Source of the DNA: Larix kaempferi
Taxonomy: Eukaryota > Streptophyta > Pinopsida > Pinales > Pinaceae
NCBI GenBank assembly: GCA_027924585.1
Contig: BSBM01000994.1
Location: 6,393,001-6,457,000 of the forward strand
DNA: 64,000 bases
Direction of reading: 5' to 3'
Positions 10,264-21,895 of the stretch are shown one piece after another. The notes beneath the pieces are model-generated. The model worked only from the letters and a program-made list of their open reading frames with translations, did not search any database and was not told the DNA's origin. The stretch's first letter is position 1; each line of letters begins with the position of its first letter. The position numbers and the translations under genes are program-made.

Positions 10264-13200
10264 TGTAACATCCTGAAAATTCATAAAAATTTAAAATTTT
10301 TCTAAGAAGTCATTTAATGCCAATGTTGATGTGCGGAAGTAAAATAAATGTCAATCTTCTTAACTAATGAACTATTATTGATAACGCCACTTCATAATTT
10401 TGAAAACATGTTACGACAATATTTTGCTTATGTTAAACTCTGGAATTATGTGATGTATTTCTATACACTTATGATACAGGTTTCTTTATATGTGCTGACT
10501 ATTTTCTTTCTTGTTGAAGGGGTCCGATGGGGTACCCTGAGGCTTACTTATCTATGTAGCTAAAGCATTTGAAACTTGATGTTGCAGAATGCAGGTAAGA
10601 GCGGTAAATTCAAGTTATCCTACAGTAATGTTCTGCATTCTAAAATTGTATTATGAAACTGTAGAAAAGGATTATCTTTCCTTCATCAAGTCAGGTATCC
10701 TAGTTAACTTCATGTAAACGTCGTCCTAGTTTTTTTTAATTGAATTATAGTTTGAAGACCTACGTTTGCAATTTAATTAGAAGGACCTTCTCATGAAATC
10801 CAGTTTAATGAAAGCTGACTTTGTAATTCATAACATACGTCTTAACAAAAACTATGTAGATGTCATTGCAATGTTCAATGTATTATCTAGGTTATGATAA
10901 CTTATTCCATAATAATTGGTCAAGGAATAAGCATCATCTTATTATATATAATAACTCCTCCATTCTATTGTATAGTGATATATTCATTTATATCGTGGTT
11001 CTTTTAATATGCACAATTATTTAGTATAGTGTGACAATACATATATTGTTAAAAGTGTGCATAAACTATATGCAAAATACCATGCATTTCCTATAATGCG
11101 TAAACTATATGCAATGGTACAAGATATGAAACTATATGAAATGTGGCGATCATGTGAAACCTTATACATAAGTTCCATGCCTAGTTGATAGAACACAATA
11201 GGGTGTAAACTATGTGCTTACAATACTACATGATATAATATGTTGCAACCATAACCTTCGTGCCAAATTCCAATAAGGACAAGGTATTAATGTTTTAGTG
11301 GTTATACGCTGGCAGGCATTCGCATCCAGTCTTAGCATTAAACTCTCCTATATACTACCTTGGTGGAAATCTCATTGGCTACTATCATGGCGAATGTCAT
11401 GTGAAGACACCGTAAGAATACTGCCAACACTTTCAAGTTGTGCAAGGCTTAACCTAGATGTATACTAAGCTAGAATCCATGGTGGAAGTGGTAATTAAAG
11501 TGGTATTAAATGTAGTTGCTGCTTGTAATACGATGTGCCTTGATGGCAATATTTCCACCGTTGATCTTGTGATGCTCTCGGGTTTTGGACTAAACCCTAG
11601 CCTTCCACTATGTCTCATCGAGGTTGTTTCTTTTGCATTCATTTTGTGTTAGTGAGTGGCTTGGTGGAGAGGCCGACTGGCCTGTGTGAGTTTAGGGTTT
11701 GATAGCAGGTCTTGGAGGCACCTCTTCCAAGCTTCGAACCCATGACTTGTTACTTAGATAACCTCCACAATGAAGTCTCAGGGCCGATCCATTTATTTGT
11801 TTTGTTACTAGTGATTGGTAATGGTTTGGTGCTCTTGTCGGTTGCATGTGCGAGCGTCCAGCATTGGGGTTCTTTTTCCGAAGGTAAGTCCTAGTTTGTT
11901 TTCATGAAAATTATGTAAGTTTTAAACTTCTAGTTTTCATTCTATTGACTTCTAAACACTCTGCTCATTTTATTGTCAGGTAACTCTCGTCACTTGTTTG
12001 CAAGGATATCAAAATGTTCAGGATGATAGCTCAGGCATCCTGATAAGCCTCGGCAATACCTCGTGGGCCTTTCATAGTACTTCGAACTATGTTCATGGCA
12101 TGATACCAGTTTGTAATGGTTGTTCGAGACTTCTGTTTTGATGTTAGGGGTTTAAACACTCAGTGGTTGTAATATCTTTTGAGCCAAGTGGCAATGTGTA
12201 AGGTATAAGGAGGAGAAATCCTCGACTTGTTACTTCTTGTTTTCTCATTGCAAAATTGCAAACTCGGTGATAATAAATAAGTTTGTATATTTGAAATTTG
12301 TTCTATGTATTCGTCAAACAATGGTTTTGGTTCCACTGCGTGGATATTTAAGATCCACAAGTTATTTTTAGCGCTTGGTTGTGTTGATAAGTCAATAGCT
12401 GCAGGATTTTGCATACTCTTGGTAGTCTGTGTTTTACGAACTGTCAAAAAAATGCTGATGAATGGGTTGAATCCCGTATTTGCAATAAAAGTTGTTTTTC
12501 ATACTTCCAGCGTCGAAATGGTTTTCATTTTGGTTGTGTTAGTTGTTGTGCTGTCGAATGTTGATATCGCATTTTATAATACTACTGTTTGTTTGTAAAA
12601 AGTCTATAAGCTTTGTCTGAAAACCCTATCGAAGAGGTTTGGTAACAAAAAAAAGAGTTAATGTCTTTTGACCATGAGCTGGTTTTGAACCCTACCAATG
12701 CTAAATATTGTTTTGTGTTTCTTATAAGATGTGGTTTCGAACTCATACTTTAATGTGTACTCTGCGTAGATTTGTGATATACTTAGAAGTATATGAAAAC
12801 TTGTTTTGAAAAGAACTCTAAACCTCAAATGTCTGAAAACTTGGATGAATATAATTACTGTGCTATTAAGAAAATAGATGAGATAAATGTTGAAGTTATA
12901 ACTAATGTAATTTTGGTCATTTGACCAGAGGCATTAAGCCTCTTTTGAAAAACCCTGGCTATGTACCTTTGTATTTTGGAAAGGGTTTAAGGAAATGGCC
13001 GTAAGGCAGCTTATGAATTCTACCATTGATCAAATATAATTTGGTTTGCTTTGGTTACAAAACTATAGGGGTTTCTAAATGAAATCTAAATACAAAATGT
13101 ATAGTTTGGACTGTATTGATTTTGTTTTGGAAAATCTATTTGAATTTCTATCTTAGTGTTGTAATGAATCTTACTTGAGGTTTGTACAGAAAACACAAAC

Positions 13201-13505
13201 TGTTGAGCTCTTCTAAAAGAATATTAAAATGTCTGAATTGAAGAATTATTTCTATGTTTATCTATGATAGAAAACATAAGTTATGGAAATTACCAAGTAG
13301 CTAGGAAATTACAAGAAATATAACAGTTAAGAAAATTTAAGGAAACATAACAAAGTTAGTCTATTCATTCATTCTACTCACTGCATATCATTTATCTATT
13401 TTAATTTTCGCTTCCCTATACTAGAGTACGATACACAACAGTACGTGGAAAAATACAGGGGAGACATTTATTCATTCATTTTATATACTTATTCATTAGT
13501 CTACA
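10264..13505 (-). repeat. E1 LTR copy B, truncated (3242 bp)
   Basis: It starts TGTAACATCC beside the PBS and aligns with 25829-29024, then breaks off. Copies B and C share many base changes against copy A, so B is a later duplicate of C. Copy C lacks 42 bp near 28525 that B and A retain. Confidence 0.88.
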
Positions 13506-15003
13506 ACCAGCTAGAAGACAGCGGGTAAACCCCGGTATTTCTTCAGAAATTACCTCTGAAATAGAATTGCTTGAAGAAATACTTATAACAGAAAACCTTG
13601 AAATTGAGGTTCCTGAGGAACCACCACCAGGTACCACAGATCAACAACATTTTAGTACTGTTGAGGTGGAAGATCTTACTTCTGCGGAGTATAGCACTCC
13701 TTTCAATCCTCCCTTAACTAATACTAGAATTCCGCTTATGTCACCTGTTGGTTTCCAGCAGCCCCTTTTCAGTGCAGATCTTTTGTTTCCCGATCATCTG
13801 ATGTCTAACACAGGAGGTGAACCAGGGGGTCCCCAAAATCCCACTTTAGGTATGAATACCAGCACAGTTAACCCTTCTTTTACTGCTACATCTAGTCAGG
13901 CACAAACCACATCTGTGCCTACTCCATCTTTCAGTTTCAACACTAGTACATTAGGAATGCCTAGTTTTACAACAATGGCATCTATTCCTACGTCTACTGT
14001 TGGACCTAGCAGTATGGCCAACTGTGCAACACCTTCTACTTCGCAACCGTTATATCAGATCCCTAGTACTTCGGTTTCCACACCTGTGGTAAGACCAAGT
14101 GTTTCTGCAAACATGCCAATCATGGGTACCATGACTGCACCGTCCACATCAGCTTCTACTGGTTTCAACACCTTTGCAGGACCTAACTTGAATCAAGGTA
14201 ACATACCTGCAAGTAACATCCCTTTTTCCTTATTTTCAGGGGGAGGGGGTAATATATTTAACCAGCAATATGGCGGGGATAACACCCAGCCACAGTGGAC
14301 GAACCCGCAAAACACTAATCCACTCTCGTATGGGTGGGGAAATTTTAATAATTCTTTCTCACAACAACAACAACTGGCAGGGGGAAACCCCTACCAACAA
14401 ATACCTGGTGGTAACCCCTACCAACAATTAACTGGTGGTAACCCCTATCAACAGTTGGTAGGTGGAAACTCCTATCAACACATGGACGGGGGCATCCCTT
14501 ATCACCAAATGGCTGGGGGCAACCCCTACCAACAATTCATGGGACAAACGATGGGTGTTTTCCCTTATCAAGCTTCATCTTACCGGCCTCGTCTACCTTT
14601 TCTAGCAACTTTGAATTTGCCAGACCTTTCAAAACTGACAAATGATCCTATGTGTCATAACGCCACATGGCCATCAGTTCCCACCAAATTACCTTCGGAT
14701 ATTCCCAAATTCGAAGGAAAAGCTGGTGAAGATCCTGGTGACCATGTCACTACCTTTCACTTGTGGTGTTCTTCAAATTCGTTGAATGAGGATTCCATCA
14801 GATTGAGATTGTTTCAAAGGACCTTAACTGGTCCCGCGGCCAAATGGTACATCGAGTTACCTGCGGCTACTTTCTCTAGTTTTGGGGATCTAGCAACCAT
14901 CTTTTTGAACCATTTCCAGCTTCCTGTTCGGTATGATGCCGGAACAGAACTTTTGTCTACTTTTAGACAAAACAAAGCCACTCACCTATCTGACCACATT
15001 TAG
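13506..15003 (+). pseudogene. E2 gag, N-terminally truncated
   Basis: The reading frame is open up to the junction with no start codon (the first listed codon at 13567 is TTG, not ATG), so the N-terminus is missing. The first 350 residues are low-complexity, rich in Ser, Thr, Pro and Asn, with five to six repeats of a GGNPYQQ motif at 14377-14535. The gag domain follows (DIPKFEGKAGEDP, W-C-S-S, GPAAKWY). The TAG at 15001 interrupts this domain; the same frame resumes at once (EWRRRKRLIKANIPPEF), so it is a nonsense mutation, probably CAG to TAG. Confidence 0.85.
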
Positions 15004-18000
15004 GAGTGGCGAAGACGGAAGAGGCTCATAAAGGCCAATATCCCTCCAGAGTTCCTGCTTGAGTGGTACTTGAAATCACTCCTTCCTTATATTTCTAAGG
15101 AAGTAGCGACATCTGGAGTTTCCAATGAAGAAGAAGCCATCTTAAGGACTCAACAGTTAGACCTTGTATACGCACAATCTGGTTTACTGTACGAGATTAT
15201 ACCGGACGCACCGAGATCAAACACTGATCTAAGTAGACCCAAACCTAGACCACATGCTGACGGCATAGTGGGTTCAGTTAACTCCGCAGCCTTCGAAGCA
15301 CTGACCAAACAGGTCCAAGCCTTAACTGTCAAACATTCGACTGCAGACATCGCTTCCATCACAACCTCTCCTTCTACTTCTGAATCTGTTAATCAGGTTC
15401 AGAACAATCAAAAGGGCCCTCGGCAGCCCAACAACAAAAAGAAGGGCAAGAAAGGAGAGGGGAACCAACAAAAGCCCAAAAAAGATAATGCCGAAGAGGG
15501 TAACAAAGAAGAGAAGAAGGTTAGGTTCCCTTGTAAACTTTGCAAACAAAACCACCTTACTCATCAATGCCCTCTACTAGAAGAAGCCCAGAAGCTCTTA
15601 AGAGAGAAGAAGCCTGCCGTCTTGAAAGACCCATTTCCTAAAGGGCAAGGCTCAACTTCTGGCACCTCCAAAACTGGGGGCACTTCGCATGCTTCGGTTG
15701 ATCAAACGTTCATAAATATGGTCAACTCAGATGCACTTTTGCAAACTAGAGCTAAGAACTATACCCCGAAAACGCAGAGAAAGGATAAGGAGATTGCTGA
15801 ATCCTCCACTCCACTCCACATACCTGTGGACCCAATGCCCAAGATTCTGAAAGGTGTCTTGAAGAGGGCATCGCACAATCCCAACACACGGGCTGCTTCC
15901 AACTACAATGTGGTTGAAGATCTAGCCCAAACCCCTTGTGACATGTCTACTCTAGAAGTCTTGCAGAGTTGTCCATTGCAACGAAATGCACTCCTGGCAA
16001 CTATTGGGAGTATGGAGTCCTCCAACATGTCTGCGCGATTTGACATGACTGATGTCAAATACCGGTTTCCATATCACGTTGCCCTCCAGATTGAGGTCGT
16101 TCATGGTCCAATGACCATCAGACGAGCTGTGGTAGATGAGGGAGCGTCGACTTGCGTAATGTCAATTTCCTGTTGGAAAGCTCTAGGTTCTCCTGAGTTA
16201 GTCCCTTCCAACACAATGCTTACTGCATTTGATGGCAGAACTTTCCGTCCACATGGAGTTTTGCCATCATTTAATGTCACTTTGGCCGGTAAGACAGTTG
16301 CTGTTGAGATTGAAGTTCTGGACGCTCCGCTCAATTACAACATGTTATTGGGCAGGAGTTGGACTTATGCCATGCAAGCTATAGCATTGGCAGTTTTTCG
16401 AGTGGTCATGTTCCCATTTGAAGGTAAGATCGTTACAGTCGATCAACTTTCTTTCACTCAAAGAAAACACCAGACTTCTACAGAAACCACAATTCCTTTG
16501 GTTGATCAAACCGCCCCAGTTAAAGAGAGTTTAGGAGCAGGGTTGTATGGTTCGTTAATAGGCACTTTCAACATCCCCTCCCCTATTCTTTTTATGCGTT
16601 CTGATGTGGGTACCGTTACTGAAACATTTACGGTCGGTTTAAGAACTGATCCGTGGATCCTTCCTACCACGTCAGATCCTTTTGTGCCTCCCTCCATTGG
16701 AGAAGTGGCCTATATGGAAACTCAACGCGCTGTAATGGAACATATCATGACTCCACCAGTCTCTGTCGAGTCAGATATGGACTATGCTCCGGCATGGTCA
16801 CTGAATTCTACTCACTCATTCGATTGTTTAGATATGGTTTTGCCATCTGATGAAGCCATCTTAGAAGTTATGATGGGCCTAGACCAACCTTGGGAACATA
16901 TGCATCATAGGTCCTACATACTTCCAGATCTAGACAGAATTGAGAGAGGAGAATTCCCTGTGAGACCCGGTGGATTGGTTGATTCGTCATCTTCTCCTTC
17001 TACTTCAAAATCTGTTTATGCTGAAGGGAACATGGCTAATATTTCAAGAACAATTCCAATCAACATTTCCACCAAACCCGGGGTCGTGGAAAATATTTTT
17101 ATTGGTGCAGACTGTTCTCCAGAAGAGATAGCTCTGTATACAAAACTGTTTAAAGAATTCTGCGACATTTTTTCCTGGTCATATGAGGAGATGCTAGGTA
17201 TTGACCCAACCATTGTGGAGCATGTCATCATGACATACCCTAACGTGAAACCTATGAGGCAAAAGCTCCGTCCCGTAAACCCTAGAAAAGCAGCCGCCAT
17301 CAAAGCGAAGGTTGAAAAGTTGCTCAAAGCCGGTTTCGTTTATCCGATCGATATGACGGAATGGGTTTCAAACCCAGTTCCCGTTGATAAAAAGCAAGGC
17401 ACTATTAGAGTTTGTACTGACTTTCGAGATTTGAACAAAGCTTGTCCGAAAGACAACTATCCCACACCATTTATCGATCAAATCATAGATGCATGTGCAG
17501 GACATGAGATGTTCTCTTTTATGGATGGTTTTTCGGGATACAATCAAATAGAGATCAAACCTGAAGATCAGCATAAAACAGCTTTCATTTGCCCGTGGGG
17601 CACCTTTGCTTATCGGAAAATGCCATTTGGTTTGAAGAATGCAGGGGCTACTTTCCAGCGAGCAATGAATTTTGCTTTTCATGATATCAAACACATTGTA
17701 GAACCTTACTTGGACGATCTCCCGGCGCAATCTCGAAAGAGACGGGACCATCCGGATCACCTTAGACAAGTGTTTGAAAGATGCAGAAAATATAAGATTC
17801 GTTTGAATCCGAACAAATGTGTTTTCTGTGTCGAATCGGGACGTTTACTAGGTTTCATTGTCTCTAATCGTGGTATAATGGTTGACCCACTTAAAGTTGA
17901 GGTGATTGTAAATCTGCCTCCTCCTCGCACCTTGCGACAGCTTCAAAGTCTGCAAGGCATGTCTAATTTCTTACGGCGATTTATAATAAAATACGCCAAA

Positions 18001-19197
18001 ATTAACAAAGGTTTTATGAGGCTACTCAAACAAGATTCTTACTTTGTGTGGGACGAAGCTGCACAATCATCCTTTGAAGCGTTAAAAAAGGCACTTCTTT
18101 CAGCACCCTTGTTAAGCCCGCCAGATTACTCAAAAGATTTTCTTTTATACCTGGCAGCGTCTCTTACTACAATTGGTATAGTTTTGGTTCAGGAAGACGA
18201 TATGTTCCAAGAACATGTTGTCTACTATCTTTCTCGCGCATTGATAGCCCCTGAGGTTAAATACTCGCACGTTGAGAAGTTAGCACTTGCTACGGTCTAT
18301 GAAGTCCAGAGGCTTCGTCACTATATAATTTTACGAACTACTACAGTGATAGCAGAAGTCAACCCTTTCCAGTACATTCTCACCCGACGAATCATCGGTG
18401 GGAAATACAATAAATGGATTGTGATTCTACAGGAATTCGATTTGGTATTCCAATCAGCCAAATCGAAAAAATCACTAGTGTTCGCTGAATTAATCTCAGA
18501 ATTTCCAAGTGACCTAGAACGCATGGAGGAAGAAACATCATTCCCTGACGAACATATCTTTCTCATCACCTCCTCTGACCCATGGTACGGAGATATTTTA
18601 ATATATCTCCAGACTTTGAGGTGTCCTACCACTTTTTCCCGAGAAGAGCGACGTAAGCTTAAAACCCATGCGAAAAATTACCTTATTATCTCTGATACTT
18701 TATATCGGCGTGGGGTAGATTCCATTTTACGACGTTGCTTAACTAGGGAAGAAGCTGAAGCAGTGTTAAATGATGCCCACAGTGGAGCTTGTGGGGGACA
18801 TCTTTCCGGGTTGGCAACAACTCAGAAGATACTGTGTGCCGGATATTTTTGGCCCACGATCTTTAAAGATTGTGTGGAAGCAGTGAAACACTGTCGACCG
18901 TGTCAGTTTTTCACTAAGAAAATGAGGGCACACCCAGCTCCTCTTCATCCTGTAATTACAGCAGGTCCTTTCACAAAATGGGGGGTTGATTTCATGACAT
19001 GCAATCCAGTTTCAGCTGGAGGACATCATTACATCATCGTTGCCGTTGACTACTTTACTAAGTGGGCAGAGGCAATGCCTACTGTTAAGGCAGATGGAGA
19101 AACTGCCGCTTATTTCGTATTTAATCAGATCATAGCACGGTTTGGCATACCTAAAGAGATAGTGATGATCATGGCAGTCATTTCCAAAATAGCATGA
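15004..19197 (+). pseudogene. E2 gag end, protease, RT, RNase H and integrase N-half
   Basis: After the gag TAG the frame is open for almost 1,400 codons. Domains: rest of gag; a basic Lys-rich region with a zinc knuckle CKLCKQNHLTHQC (15535-15575); protease with VDEGAST and LLGRSW (about 16130-16360); RT with TDFRDLNKACPKDNYP, MPFGLKN and catalytic YLDD (17707-17718); an RNase H that lost key acids (LAAS in place of a D-A-S motif); integrase HHCC (AHSG, GGHL, CRPC) and first Asp in WGVDFMT. The frame fails near 19165, where one base is missing just before the second catalytic Asp region, and ends at TGA 19195. Confidence 0.9.
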
Positions 19198-19826
19198 TGA
19201 CTGAGTTATATACAATGCTTGGTTTTCGACAAGAACATTCGTCCTCATACTATCCTCAGGCGAATGGACAAGTGGAAGCAGTGAATAAAACTTTAAAGGT
19301 TATATTACAACGAACTGTTAATGCCAGTCAGAATAACTGGCACATCATGCTATACCCGGCTCTTTGGGCTTACCGAGCCAACGTTAAGACTGCTACTGGT
19401 TTCTCTCCCTTCCAACTTGTGCATGGGATAGAAGCAGTTGTGCCGATTGAATGCGAGATTCCTTCGCTAAAACTAGCAGTTCAATTACTACCCGATACTT
19501 CAATACTCGAAGAACGTTTGTTACGCTTAGAACATCTAGATGAACAGCACCGGGATGCGCTTACAACAAACGAGGTTCACAAAAAATGAGTCAAAGGACA
19601 GTACGACAAATCCGTTAAACCTAGAGTTTTCATTGAAGGAGATTTGGTCCTACTTTGGGATCAAGACAAAGAACCTTTAGGACCCGGTAAATTCAAATCC
19701 AGGTGGCTCAGACCTTATATCATTTCTAAAGTATTGAAGAAAGGTGCCTACGAACTGGTAGATTACGAAGGTAATAAGTTGGACGAGCCTAGAAATGGGC
19801 TCTACCTGAAGAAGTACTACGCCTAG
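19165..19826 (+). pseudogene. E2 integrase C-terminal half (shifted frame)
   Basis: The protein continues in the next frame: the second Asp region (DHGSHFQN), then YYPQANGQVEAVNK with the catalytic Glu, and the C-terminal domain ending GLYLKKYYA at the TAG 19824. A TGA at 19587 splits it, most simply from CGA to TGA. The frame change to 15004-19197 is one base. Confidence 0.85.
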
Positions 19827-19877
19827 GCTGAAATAATTTTTCTTGTAACATAGCTGTATATTTTTGTATAGTTAGTT

Positions 19878-20351
19878 TTGTTATACTCGTTAGGTGATCT
19901 TATGTGTGTTTTTCGTTTCGTGTACCAGATGTCAACCGCACATTTCCTAGGATTTGCTGATGGCGCCAGTCGCCACACCTGTCAGTTGGCTGCGGCAGCT
20001 TGGGTCATTTATTCACCCACTGACCAACTTGTCTCTTCGGGGGGGGTTTGTTTGGGACCTACCATGAACAATGTGGCTGAATACAGTGCATTTATAGAAC
20101 TTCTTCGAGATGCCCTCAGTCATGGCATTTCATACCTGGAGGTAAGGCTTGACTCACAACTAATTGTATTCCAGTTAACAGGTGTCTATCGGATCAGAGA
20201 TCCAGGATTGCTACGTCAGTTTCTACGAGTTAGACTATTGGAAAGACATTTTCATTCTATCAGATATGAACACATTCCAAGAAATTTAAACAATTTAGCT
20301 GATTCATTAGCGAACTATGTGTTATACTGGCATTTGCATCATACATTGTAA
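19878..20351 (+). CDS. E2 additional RNase H (aRNH)
   Basis: A separate 157-codon frame, 50 bp after the pol stop and in the same frame as the integrase end. The better start may be the Met of MSTAHFLGFADG at 19929. The four acidic active-site residues are all recognisable: FADGAS, NVAEYSAF, VRLDSQL and NNLADSLAN. This set and spacing belong to the archaeal/plant-type RNase H gained by Tat elements. It likely supplies the RNA-DNA hybrid cleavage that the degenerate RNase H behind RT can no longer provide. The frame is intact, unlike the rest of E2. Confidence 0.85.
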   Translation: MLYSLGDLMCVFRFVYQMSTAHFLGFADGASRHTCQLAAAAWVIYSPTDQLVSSGGVCLGPTMNNVAEYSAFIELLRDALSHGISYLEVRLDSQLIVFQLTGVYRIRDPGLLRQFLRVRLLERHFHSIRYEHIPRNLNNLADSLANYVLYWHLHHTL

Positions 20352-20533
20352 ACAACAATTCCACACATAAAATTTAAACGCATACACATGTAAATAACCG
20401 ATACTGTATATATAACTGGTACCGTATCAAAAAATATGAGTTTTGAGTCATGAGTCTCTCAAGTCAAGTCATAAAAGTACAAAAGCTGGGCATGGTAGCC
20501 TCAAAAATATATACATATAATGTTTTTCTTCTC
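20352..20533. other. Gap between sense aRNH and antisense ORF
   Basis: The two genes converge across this AT-rich 180 bp, which would have to hold the 3' ends of both transcripts. I see no clear terminator motif. Confidence 0.4.
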
Positions 20534-20808
20534 CTATGGAGAAGGAGGAACCTCCTCATCATCTACCGCATTGCGGTAGCATATCACTAGTCTAGCAATC
20601 CTCCGCAGCAATCTAAGCCATGCTGGGGGCACCCCAACAACATCTTCCTGCATGTCAACTGGTATCTGGTCCATGCGGCATGCAGGAATCTCATGAGTCA
20701 ACCGACTCATTTTTCTCTCCAAGGTTCCCAACATAGCTTCGGCTGCAGTGATATCAGCTGGCCTCACATAGATGGTAGGATGGCCCTCGGGATGAACAGG
20801 TCCAACAT

Positions 20809-20907
20809 CTGCATTTTGACACTTGATTAGAACTCCAAACTCATTCATAAAAATCAAATACTTGAAAAGTTTGAAAAAATTAAATAAATTCTCAAAACTA
20901 AACATAC
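20809..20907 (-). other. Putative intron in the antisense ORF
   Basis: On the minus strand it starts GTATGT after GGGAGATATTG and ends AAATGCAG before ATGTTGG. It is 99 bp, a multiple of three, has no stop and is much more AT-rich than the flanks; its translation is Phe/Asn/Leu-rich and unlike the protein around it. Removing it joins GDI to DVGPVHPEG in frame. Confidence 0.5.
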
Positions 20908-21830
20908 CAATATCTCCCCAGGCTCCACCTGGCGGAAGCACTAGCTCTGGATCGTGACGGAAATCCAATCCAGCATAGGGAAACTGCTCAAAAGCGGGAA
21001 CCTGCCTCTCCCACCACCCCCAGAAGTCATCAGTGTGATAACAATAGTGACTCTCCCCACCACCCTGGCGGAGAAAAATGTCACCCCAACAGCCTAGTCT
21101 GGGCTCACGGGGGTTAACCTGTGGTAGAGGCATCCCCAAGCTAATAGAAGGCATCCTCTCGAAGAAGAAAGTACACAAGATACTCCCGTACCCAAAATTC
21201 TTCATTGTGCCGGATTTGCAACTTGTCAATTGATACTTCATGTTTGCCAACAAGCTAGTACTCCAATCATAAACATGGCCATGCAAGCACCGTACACCGA
21301 TATGCATTGAATGCCTAGAAGCTAAGTGTTGTGATGCACTACCGGATACCCGGTTGATCATGCTCACTATCACTTTCAGCGGGAGACCATCAATAGTTGA
21401 AATCAGGATTTGGCTTCCCGATTTTTCTGCTCCGGCAACACAGTATGTATTTACATATTCTTGCACTGATCGTGCACCCAAACGAGATGTCCCTTTTAGA
21501 TTGATTACGTCTCCTCTCCTTGAGAGACCGGTAATAAAGTATATATCCTCAACGGTAAGCTCAAGAGTTTTCCCCCGGATGATGAAGGTATTAGTATCGA
21601 CATCCCAATACTGAATCAATCTCCGAAACAGCTTGTTTAGTGCCCGCATGTTTACGGTTCAATAAAATTTCAACAAGCCGCATCTGCGGAGCGCATGGAG
21701 GGTAGCCGGGTCTTGCATGGCTAGTCTATCCATGTCTTCATGCTCCCTTTCCCTCCATTGTAAGACCATCCTGCACAAAAACCCCAAAAATTTTGAGTCT
21801 CGGCGCTTTAAAATGGCTTTGCAAGTATGT

Positions 21831-21859
21831 ACGCTACTGTGTATACTACACAGTAGCGT
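21831..21859. repeat. Perfect hairpin ACGCTACTGTGTA / TACACAGTAGCGT
   Basis: Two 13-base arms separated by TAC. Related partial repeats (GGCGCTACT, AAGTAGCGCCC, ACGCTACTGTTGTGTATACACAGTAGCGC) follow up to about 21940. The motif also fills the U3 of the E2 LTRs. Confidence 0.85.
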
Positions 21860-21895
21860 GTAGGCGCTACTCTGTTTGAGCAAAGTAGCGCCCAT

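Larger units (their letters stand above)
9824..13505 (-). repeat. Duplicated copy of E1 5' end (gag start, PBS, partial LTR)
   Basis: This block repeats 25390-29024 with a few percent divergence, including the CTATG, the gag N-terminal frame, the PBS and 3.2 kb of the LTR. It stops at 13505, in the middle of the LTR, where E2 gag begins with no spacer. The copy at 25390 is the original because it continues to the LTR end and the GCTTG duplication. Confidence 0.88.
20534..21895 (-). pseudogene. E2 antisense accessory ORF, plant-mobile-domain-like
   Basis: On the strand opposite gag-pol, one frame runs from about 21895 to the TAA at 20534, with one TGA at 21659-21661. Its core has LHALRRCGLLKFY, RRLIQYWD, then LELTVEDIYFITGLSRRG, which resembles the plant mobile domain (PMD/MAIN-like, aminotransferase-like) of plant transposons and host MAIN genes. 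Antisense ORFs of this kind are known in some Tat/Ogre elements. A 99-bp AT-rich segment (20809-20907) within the frame looks like a retained intron. The first residues (21895-21826) are read from a hairpin repeat, so the real start may differ. Function unknown. Confidence 0.65.

Noticed and set aside
11725-11750. CTTCGAACCCATGA, tRNA T-loop-like, in E1 LTRs
   Set aside because: No cloverleaf can be drawn around it; seen in all LTR copies.
12305-12598. 97-codon ORF, also at 27867 and partly at 2085, on both strands
   Set aside because: It lies inside the E1 LTR and is present only because the LTR is repeated. Codons show no domain and the frame differs in copy A.
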